A stretch of DNA of 9,503 nt from Deltaproteobacteria bacterium (GTDB taxonomy: Bacteria > Desulfobacterota_B > Binatia > UBA9968): the NCBI GenBank assembly GCA_030620935.1, contig JAUXIP010000052.1, positions 1-9,503 on the forward strand, written 5' to 3'. Of the stretch, positions 5,152-9,503 are shown in pieces (within the stretch, counting starts at the first letter, position 1; the number at the start of each line of letters is the position of its first letter). The notes beneath the pieces are model-generated. The model did not search any database. It was not told where the DNA came from and saw only the letters and a program-made list of their open reading frames with translations. Both the position numbers and the translations under genes were made by a program.

Positions 5152-5652
5152 GTGAATCAAGCGGTAGGCAAGCAGTTTCCTGACGTAGCGCTGCCGGATC
5201 ATGAAGGGCAGGTCGTGAAACTTTCGGCGATAGCCGGAAAGTTTCCTCTCATCCTGGTCTTCTATAGGGGATACTGGTGACCCAAATGCCAAGTGCAGTT
5301 GCGCTTGCTGACGGAGTTCCAAAAAGAGTTGGCGGTGAATTACTGCAAGCTCGCCGTAGTCAGTGTCGATCCTCCAGAGGTCAACGCTGCTTTTCGGGTT
5401 GGGCTTGGAGCTAGTTTTCCATTTTTAAGCGACCAAGACCGAGCTGTTGTCAAGCAGCTGGATATGGTTGAAACTTCCAAGTCCCGCGGTAAGACAGCGA
5501 TTCCATACACGTTTTCTTTGATGCCTGATCTAAGGGTCCACAGTCTCTATTGCGGCTATTGGTACGTGGGGCGCCCGACCCTTGATGAATTGCGGCAGGA
5601 CCTGCGGGCCATGATAAAAAAGTTTCGGGAGGATTTTGATCCGCAGGTCTAA
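5152..5652 (+). CDS. Selenocysteine-containing peroxiredoxin-like protein (AhpC/TSA family, UxxC), UGA recoded at 5278-5280
   Basis: A single reading frame from GTG 5152 to TAA gives 166 residues if the UGA at 5278-5280 is read as selenocysteine (residue 43). The N-terminal part (VGKQFPDVALPDHEG, 5-19) is the typical opening of AhpC/TSA proteins. The motif FYRGYW-U-PKC (37-46) follows, where the family normally has Cys in the U position and a second Cys three residues later. Downstream, SVDPPE (74-79) and SFPFLSDQD (91-99) are family blocks. The frame, the second Cys (46) and the downstream homology are intact, which argues against decay. A SECIS-like hairpin lies just after the UGA. The GTG start has AGAGG 7 nt upstream, and an in-frame TGA at 5131 prevents a longer start. 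It would reduce peroxides with thiol or glutaredoxin reductants; the BolA and glutaredoxin genes follow. The alternative is a sequencing error or a real nonsense mutation of a Cys codon. No sel genes are in the window. Confidence 0.82.
5290..5307 (+). promoter_or_regulatory. Candidate bacterial SECIS hairpin
   Basis: CAAGTGC (5290-5296) pairs with GCGCTTG (5301-5307), including one G-U pair, around the loop AGTT. The loop begins 17 nt after the UGA and has G as its second base. Both features fit known bacterial SECIS elements, which direct SelB to recode UGA and lie inside the coding region. Weak G-U pairs can extend the lower stem after a C-C mismatch. Assigned by eye without folding energies. 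Confidence 0.6.
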
Positions 5653-5674
5653 GTTTTTGATAAGGCCGGAGCCC

Positions 5675-5703
5675 TTGAAAGGGATCGGGGATACCGCTAA
5701 ACT
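5675..5703 (+). promoter_or_regulatory. Possible promoter directly upstream of bolA
   Basis: TTGAAA (5675-5680) and TAAACT (5698-5703) are separated by 17 nt. The predicted start falls about 2-4 nt before the bolA ATG, which lacks a Shine-Dalgarno, so a leaderless mRNA is possible. The -10 match is only moderate. Confidence 0.35.
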
Positions 5704-5712
5704 CATTGAACG

Positions 5713-5964
5713 ATGGCCCCTTACGAAGTCAAAACCATGCTCGAAAAAGCCTTGCCGGACTCCATGGTCGAGGTTCAAGATATGACCGGGGGCGGAGATC
5801 ATTTTCAAGTTTTTGTCGTCTCCCCATCTTTCGAAGGAAAAGGGCTGGTCGATCAGCATCAGATGGTCTACGGCGCCCTCAAAGAGGCGATGGGGAGCGA
5901 GCGCATTCACGCCTTGGCCCTTAAGACTTTTACTCCCGAACAGTGGGAACGATTTGGCTCGTAG
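5713..5964 (+). CDS. bolA: BolA-family protein
   Basis: An 83-residue BolA protein, small and globular, acting with CGFS monothiol glutaredoxins in binding and moving [2Fe-2S] clusters and, in some bacteria, as a DNA-binding regulator. The family features are the N-terminal helix ([11 protein letters not shown], 5-15), the [21 protein letters not shown] strand-loop-strand region around residues 26-46, and the conserved helix [12 protein letters not shown] (49-60) with H49. Residues HFQ (30-32) hold a potential cluster-ligand His. The ATG at 5713 has no clear ribosome site. A CGFS glutaredoxin gene follows 15 nt after the stop, the classic BolA-Grx pairing, and a selenoprotein peroxiredoxin gene precedes it. 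Confidence 0.93.
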   Translation: MAPYEVKTMLEKALPDSMVEVQDMTGGGDHFQVFVVSPSFEGKGLVDQHQMVYGALKEAMGSERIHALALKTFTPEQWERFGS

Positions 5965-5979
5965 GAAGGAGAATGGGAT

Positions 5980-6303
5980 ATGGCAGAAGATGTCTCGGCA
6001 AAAATAGATGAGCAAGTGAAGAACAACAAGGTCGTCCTTTATATGAAAGGGACCCCGACTTTTCCCCAGTGCGGCTTTTCAGCCCATACGATAGAGATCC
6101 TCAAGTCCTATAATATCCCTTTTGCAACGGAGGATGTCCTTGCGGATGGCCAAATCAGAGAAGGGATTAAGCGTTACTCGAACTGGCCTACGATTCCCCA
6201 GATCTATATCAACGGCAAGTTCATTGGCGGGTGCGATATTCTCCACGAGCTGCACGAAAAAGGAGAACTGGGGACAATGCTTAAAGAGGCCTTTGAGAAG
6301 TGA
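5980..6303 (+). CDS. grxD: Monothiol glutaredoxin (CGFS type, Grx4/GrxD)
   Basis: A 107-residue single-domain monothiol glutaredoxin with active site CGFS (31-34) in the expected context YMKGTPTFPQCGFS. K23 before the motif, WPTIPQ (69-74) with cis-Pro, and GGCD (83-86) are the glutathione-binding residues. These proteins bind a glutathione-coordinated [2Fe-2S] cluster as a homodimer or with BolA and pass it to client proteins; thiol reductase activity is usually low. The ribosome site AAGGAG is about 8 nt before the ATG at 5980; the ATG at 5973 is out of frame and closes within 13 codons. It lies 15 nt after bolA, so the two are surely co-transcribed. It is of normal length with no odd residues. 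Confidence 0.95.
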   Translation: MAEDVSAKIDEQVKNNKVVLYMKGTPTFPQCGFSAHTIEILKSYNIPFATEDVLADGQIREGIKRYSNWPTIPQIYINGKFIGGCDILHELHEKGELGTMLKEAFEK

Positions 6304-6374
6304 CGGTCTCCTTCAACCCTCAGGCCTCCGCATCCAGATAGGGAACGGGCCGATAGCCACCCGGAGGGAAGAGA

Positions 6375-6482
6375 ATGGTTATCCGACCTGGACCTTTAGC
6401 TCTGATTTTAGTCTTGCTGATTGCCGGAGGGCTTGTCGTCGGCTCTTTGCTCGCCACGGGGATCATTGCATACTTGTTTTGA
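6375..6482 (+). CDS. 35-residue single-pass membrane peptide, function unknown
   Basis: The sequence from ATG 6375 to TGA 6482 encodes 35 residues: a short start with one Arg (MVIRPGP), then a continuous hydrophobic segment (residues 8-35) rich in Leu, Ile, Val, Gly and Ala that ends in AYLF. GGAGGG is 6 nt before the ATG, an excellent ribosome site, and this is the main reason for calling such a short frame. It begins 71 nt after the glutaredoxin gene and is co-directional. It could be a small regulatory membrane protein. I do not recognise it, and chance cannot be excluded. Confidence 0.6.
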   Translation: MVIRPGPLALILVLLIAGGLVVGSLLATGIIAYLF

Positions 6483-6603
6483 TAGACCTCGCCTTCAAGG
6501 CAACTCCATAAATTCCCGATTTTCAGAACCAAGTAAAAGTCTCAGGTGCCCTCGCCCCTCGGTTGCCTTTATGACTACTTACTAATGAACTTCTTAATAG
6601 TTA

Positions 6604-6638
6604 TGGTTTTTCCTCGTGTCATGAGTATTGCGGGCTAG
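6604..6638 (+). repeat. 35-bp dispersed element, copy 2
   Basis: It matches 3986-4020 at 27 of 35 positions without gaps. The inverted repeat is kept as TCGTG-T-CATGA, in which one pair becomes G-T, so the pairing survives sequence change. Its last four bases overlap the stop codon of the minus-strand racemase-family gene. Here it lies between the ends of convergent genes, unlike copy 1. Confidence 0.6.
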
Positions 6639-7360
6639 TTTGCCAGGCTGGCCATCAAACGGCCGAAGCCGGTGATGGGTTCCTTGATGCGGGCGAGCCT
6701 CATGGCGTGCCAGATGTAGGCCTGACAGCTGGTGATGACCGGCTTGCCGATCTCCCGCTCAAGGAGATCGACATCGCTGATAGTAGGCCAGCGCGGGCAC
6801 GGGATGAAAATACCGTCGGCCTCCGGGGCCTGATCGTAGAGTCGTTTGGCGATTTTATAGGAAGCGTGGACGGGGAGATCGGTCAGCTCGGCATTTTTGC
6901 GAATGCCGTAACCTTCGATCTTCAGAACTTCGAAGCCTGAGGCTTCAAGAAAACGCTTCATTCTCTGGTTCAATTCGTCTTCGTGTGGGGTGGCGACCAC
7001 GACCTTCTTGACGTTCATCGCCTTGAGGGCCTCCACCTCGCCCGTGATGCCCGCGGCGATCGGGACTTCGAACTTCTCGGTCAACTTCTTTCCCAGTGCG
7101 ATGTCGCTGCCGTAACCCATCTTGGTAAAGAGCGGCGATCCGCCGACGATAATAGCGTTGCAGTTGTTCTCCACCAAATCCTGGGCGGTCTCTTCGATGC
7201 GCTGGAGCTGCCTGTCAAAGTCCGCATCGACCAGGTGCCGGATCGTGCCGGTGCTGTTTAGGATCATGAACCCTTCCGGAAACATTTTGTAAAATTCGTA
7301 AACCATGGTGTCCCCGCGAGATGGAGCGACATGACCTATGCGTGTGCGCCAACCGTACAT
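6635..7360 (-). CDS. Arylmalonate decarboxylase/maleate isomerase-type protein of the Asp/Glu racemase superfamily
   Basis: A 241-residue protein with the two-lobed Asp/Glu racemase fold, closest in pattern to arylmalonate decarboxylase (AMDase) and maleate isomerase. The first catalytic position reads VGGSPLF (72-78), with Gly74 where racemases have Cys. The second has Cys188 in FIPCPRW (185-191). One cysteine in the C-terminal lobe and Gly at 74 is the AMDase arrangement, which suggests decarboxylation or another one-base reaction rather than two-base racemisation. TGEVEAL (106-112) and VVATPH (121-126) are further family blocks. It is of normal length. The start at 7360 has AAGGAGG about 9 nt upstream. 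It is 53 nt downstream of the nucleotidase-like gene and shares its direction. Substrate unknown. Confidence 0.82.
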   Translation of the reverse strand: MYGWRTRIGHVAPSRGDTMVYEFYKMFPEGFMILNSTGTIRHLVDADFDRQLQRIEETAQDLVENNCNAIIVGGSPLFTKMGYGSDIALGKKLTEKFEVPIAAGITGEVEALKAMNVKKVVVATPHEDELNQRMKRFLEASGFEVLKIEGYGIRKNAELTDLPVHASYKIAKRLYDQAPEADGIFIPCPRWPTISDVDLLEREIGKPVITSCQAYIWHAMRLARIKEPITGFGRLMASLAN

Positions 7361-7413
7361 ATAGACAAACCTCCTTGTTTAACTCTGTCGTGAGTGGAAC
7401 TCCCGATTACCAT

Positions 7414-7986
7414 TCAGAGAAGATGATCAAACAGCTCGTTGAAGTTCCGGATCCGTTTGACCCGCGGATGTTCAAAGGATTGATTGTAGGTGCGGTGGGG
7501 CATCAGGACGGTAGCACCGGTTTTAGTGGCGACGTCCGCACAGTTTTCATATCGGTCGTCCACGAACAGGCTCACCCCAAGATTTTGAACGAGATCTCCC
7601 TTGGACTCTTGAGTGAAATAAATGACCGGACGGCTGATCCCGTGTTTTTTGAGCCAGTCGGATGAGACTTGGCAAATACTATAGGTATCACGCTCGTAGC
7701 GGTGCGTGAGGAATACCAGTTTTCCTTGGTCGCTGAGTGCTTCGAGCCTTTGCCATTCTTCCGGTGATATGAGCGGAGAGAGGTCGCGCCAAAATGCCGG
7801 ATCGTGAGAGACCTCTTCCATACACTTCCATACGGCCTCTTCTGTAAGGTAAGGGTGCTCCTTGAAGTTGAAGTCCGTGATGCTATCCGCCGGAATGGGT
7901 CCGTTGCCGATTTTTTTCTCGACTACACGCAAAAAGGGGGAAAGAAAATCCGCCACCACACCGTCGATATCCAACCCAACCATCAT
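7414..7986 (-). CDS. HAD-superfamily 5'(3')-deoxyribonucleotidase-like phosphatase
   Basis: A 190-residue haloacid dehalogenase fold protein. Motif I is GLDIDGVVADF (4-14) with nucleophile D6 and acid/base D8; motif II is FLTHR (92-96) with T94; K129 in ESKGD is the motif III lysine; and FVDDR (141-145) is motif IV with D143 and D144 for magnesium. The extra helical cap (about residues 20-80) is in the position used by the NT5C/YqfW-like nucleotidase group, which removes phosphate from deoxynucleotides. The DxD motif so near the N terminus fixes the start at 7986 or the adjacent ATG at 7983. No ribosome site is visible. A promoter ends 10 nt upstream, so translation may be leaderless. It is the first gene of a two-gene unit. 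The true substrate is unproven. Confidence 0.82.
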   Translation of the reverse strand: MMVGLDIDGVVADFLSPFLRVVEKKIGNGPIPADSITDFNFKEHPYLTEEAVWKCMEEVSHDPAFWRDLSPLISPEEWQRLEALSDQGKLVFLTHRYERDTYSICQVSSDWLKKHGISRPVIYFTQESKGDLVQNLGVSLFVDDRYENCADVATKTGATVLMPHRTYNQSFEHPRVKRIRNFNELFDHLL

Positions 7987-7995
7987 TAGAAATCC

Positions 7996-8024
7996 AATCT
8001 AAGCAAAACACGGATCATCGTCAA
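7996..8024 (-). promoter_or_regulatory. Sigma70-like promoter of the nucleotidase/racemase-family unit
   Basis: On the minus strand TTGACG (8019-8024) and TAGATT (7996-8001) are spaced by 17 nt, five of six matching at -35 and four of six at -10. The predicted transcription start is about 7989, only about 3 nt before the first ATG. Confidence 0.7.
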
Positions 8025-8406
8025 TAGTTGTTTGGACTCTACTGCGAAAAATCTGGTCGATCAGGTAGGTCCACATTTCTCTGGTGCGAAGGCTTAGACT
8101 CTCCGGCGTCGCATCTCCCCCACAGAAGGCTTTCTCAGGGAGCGAGTCTTTGGCCGTGGCCAATAGGCCTGTGCCTTGAAGGCCGCCCCTCCAACCCGCA
8201 AGGCTGCTTACTCCTACGGTCAGGGCCTGCCTTCAACCTTCCCGTCCCTGTGTCCACGGCCTCACCCTCGCTCCCCTCGAAAGCATCAACGCAACCGCCC
8301 AGCAACGACAAAGGGGGGCCCCCCCGTAAGGAAAGCCCGAACTCTTTGTAGAGTTTGCCTTTTAAAGTTTCGCCTGCCACGCTTTTGGATAAAAGGCTGG
8401 CGCCGC
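8025..8406. other. About 380 bp without a recognisable gene
   Basis: Open frames exist on both strands (for example 8028-8351 plus and 8135-8443 minus), but their translations are low-complexity Pro/Arg/Ser/Gly mixtures with no family motif, and none has a convincing ribosome site. Structure is present: TTGGCC-GT-GGCCAA (8150-8163), GGGGGGCCCCCC (8313-8324), and a 6-bp hairpin AACTCT-TTGT-AGAGTT (8340-8355). I see no match to tmRNA, RNase P, SRP or 6S RNA. It may hold an unrecognised RNA or decayed sequence. Confidence 0.4.
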
Positions 8407-8435
8407 TTGACAGGTCGTTTTTATTTGTGTAAAGA
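8407..8435 (+). promoter_or_regulatory. Possible nadA promoter
   Basis: A perfect TTGACA (8407-8412) is followed at 17 nt by a weak TAAAGA (8430-8435), or at 19 nt by AAGAAT (8432-8437). It is followed by a palindrome and then nadA, so it is the best promoter candidate here. Confidence 0.5.
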
Positions 8436-8446
8436 ATACGCAACGG

Positions 8447-8465
8447 TAGCGTAAATCCTACGCTA
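8447..8465. promoter_or_regulatory. Perfect palindrome between the nadA promoter and start, probable operator
   Basis: TAGCGTA (8447-8453) and TACGCTA (8459-8465) are perfect inverted copies around AATCC. Located just after the putative promoter and 22 nt before nadA, it is placed as a repressor site would be. NAD synthesis genes are often repressed by NrtR, NiaR or NadQ; the 7-5-7 layout is compatible with an NrtR-like site, but I cannot match a consensus. It could also form a short mRNA hairpin. Confidence 0.5.
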
Positions 8466-8487
8466 AGTAAAAAAGAGAAAGGGCGGA

Positions 8488-9501
8488 ATGGAGAACATTT
8501 CAGAGAGGCATGAAAAAGGGGCCGGCGAGCTGTACGAGCATTTGCGCCGTCTCGATGACCCGGCGAGTTACACGCCGGAGAGCTGCGAGCGATTCCGCGA
8601 TGCGATCGTAGAGATACACAAGTTGAAAGAGGAGCGAGACGCGGTGGTCCTGGCCCACAACTATCAGAGGCCAGAGATCTTCGAGGTGGCGGATTTTATT
8701 GGCGATTCCTTGGAGCTGGCCCGTCAGGCCGCCAAGGTTAAGGCGGACGTGATCGTTTTTTGCGGTGTCCATTTTATGGCGGAGACCGCAAAGATTCTGA
8801 ACCCTGAAAAGACCGTTCTTCTGCCCGATCTCCGGGCCGGCTGCTCTCTTGCCGACAGCGTGGATGCGGAGTCCTTAGCGGCCCGCAAGGAGGAGCTGCG
8901 TGCGATCTATCCCGACCTCGCCGTTGTGACCTACGTGAACACCACCGCCGAGGTTAAAGCCGAATCGGATGTCTGTTGCACCTCTTCCAATGCAGTGAAG
9001 ATCGTCAATGCTCTGCCCAACCGCCATATTCTCTTCGTGCCCGATGAGAACCTTGCCCGCTATGTCCAGGAGGAAACCGATAAGACGGTTATCGCTTGGA
9101 ACGGGAACTGCTATGTGCATCACCAAATCCAGCCGGAGCAAATCGCTGCTATCAAGAAAGGCTTACCCCATGTGAAGGTTTTGGCCCACCCGGAATGCCG
9201 GGCGGATGTCTTGGAGCTTGCGGACGCGGTCCTCAGCACCAGCGGCATGGTGCGTTATGCAAAAGAGAGCCGGGCCACGGAGTTTCTGGTCGTCACCGAA
9301 TGCGGCCTGTCGGACCGGCTTTTGCTGGAGCTGCCGGAAAAAAAGTTCTATAAGGTCTGCAAGCTCTGCCGCTATATGAAGATGATCACTCTCGAAGATA
9401 CCCTGGAGTCACTCCGGTGTATGCGTCACAAGATCACCCTTCCTGAAGAGATCAGAGAAGGTGCGGAAAGGGCGTTGCGGAAAATGATCGAACTCTCCTA
9501 G
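8488..9501 (+). CDS. nadA: Quinolinate synthase A
   Basis: A complete 337-residue NadA, the [4Fe-4S] enzyme that condenses iminoaspartate with dihydroxyacetone phosphate to quinolinate, the precursor of NAD. Substrate and phosphate-binding blocks are visible: LAHNYQRPEI (55-64), GDSLELA (72-78), YVNTTAEVKAESD (149-161), TSSNAV (165-170) and HPEC (234-237). The three cluster cysteines are C119 in RAGCSLAD, C208 in GNCYVHH and C272 in TECGLSD; the last replaces the longer CxxCxxC form found in E. coli-type enzymes. An extra CKLC pair (291-294) occurs near the C terminus, as in related NadA proteins. The ATG at 8488 has AAGGGCGG close upstream. Neighbouring nadB or nadC genes are not in the window. 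It is probably transcribed alone from the upstream promoter, under the palindrome. Confidence 0.97.
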   Translation: MENISERHEKGAGELYEHLRRLDDPASYTPESCERFRDAIVEIHKLKEERDAVVLAHNYQRPEIFEVADFIGDSLELARQAAKVKADVIVFCGVHFMAETAKILNPEKTVLLPDLRAGCSLADSVDAESLAARKEELRAIYPDLAVVTYVNTTAEVKAESDVCCTSSNAVKIVNALPNRHILFVPDENLARYVQEETDKTVIAWNGNCYVHHQIQPEQIAAIKKGLPHVKVLAHPECRADVLELADAVLSTSGMVRYAKESRATEFLVVTECGLSDRLLLELPEKKFYKVCKLCRYMKMITLEDTLESLRCMRHKITLPEEIREGAERALRKMIELS

Positions 9502-9503
9502 CC

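Noticed and set aside
5278..5280. Reading the TGA as a nonsense mutation that makes a pseudogene
   Set aside because: No other damage is present, the codon is exactly at the catalytic Cys position, and a hairpin with suitable distance follows. It cannot be fully excluded without the genome's sel genes.
5293..5652. A 119-residue protein starting at the GTG at 5293
   Set aside because: It has no ribosome site and lacks the peroxiredoxin active site. It is the tail of the longer frame that begins at 5152 and passes through the UGA.
5530..6015. A 161-residue minus-strand frame across the peroxiredoxin end and bolA
   Set aside because: It overlaps two genes with strong family motifs on the plus strand and has no recognisable domain.
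8135..8443. A 102-residue minus-strand frame upstream of nadA
   Set aside because: Gly/Arg/Ser-rich without motifs, overlaps the nadA promoter and operator candidate, and competing frames on the other strand look equally random.

Overview
The window looks like chromosomal DNA of a Gram-negative-type bacterium with moderate G+C. No rRNA, tRNA, insertion sequence, phage gene or CRISPR array is visible, so placement rests on gene content alone. It combines a SAM-I riboswitch with a stand-alone terminator, sigma70-like promoters with 17-nt spacers, a selenocysteine codon, a CysO-type thiocarboxylate carrier, BolA/monothiol glutaredoxin and a quinolinate synthase. This would suit Nitrospirota, NC10/Methylomirabilota or Desulfobacterota-like lineages, but that is an inference and not firm.

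Region 1 (1-3172, minus strand) is a sulfur amino acid operon. A good promoter (3144-3172) leads into a SAM-I (S-box) riboswitch (3008-3123) with a mutually exclusive antiterminator and terminator (2964-2998). The genes follow in the order moeB/thiF-like E1 enzyme, threonine-synthase-like PLP enzyme, cysO-like sulfur carrier ending in Gly-Gly-Leu, and a cysM-type sulfhydrylase cut off by the window edge. A second promoter (764-792) precedes cysO-cysM. The E1 enzyme should adenylate the carrier, a thiocarboxylate would form on it, and the PLP enzyme(s) would move the sulfur onto a serine- or homoserine-derived acceptor. Riboswitch control by SAM raises the possibility that the product is homocysteine/methionine as well as, or instead of, cysteine.

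Region 2 (3196-3950, plus strand) holds an envelope SGNH/GDSL hydrolase with its own promoter, divergent from region 1.

Region 3 (3986-6482, plus strand) is a co-directional redox cluster: an SDR oxidoreductase, a small membrane-anchored coiled-coil protein, a peroxiredoxin-like protein whose in-frame UGA lies exactly where the catalytic Cys should be (a likely selenoprotein with a SECIS-like hairpin), BolA, a CGFS monothiol glutaredoxin, and a 35-residue membrane peptide. The selenoprotein appears only as a truncated C-terminal ORF if UGA is read as stop.

Region 4 (6635-8024, minus strand) is a two-gene unit: a HAD-type 5'(3')-deoxyribonucleotidase-like protein followed by an arylmalonate decarboxylase/Asp-Glu racemase-family protein. 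Its promoter lies so close to the first start codon that the mRNA may be leaderless.

Region 5 (8025-9501) begins with about 380 bp without a recognisable gene. A promoter and a perfect palindrome, probably an operator, follow, and then nadA (quinolinate synthase) on the plus strand. A 35-bp element found at both 3986-4020 and 6604-6638 (27/35 identical) is not explained by the gene annotation.
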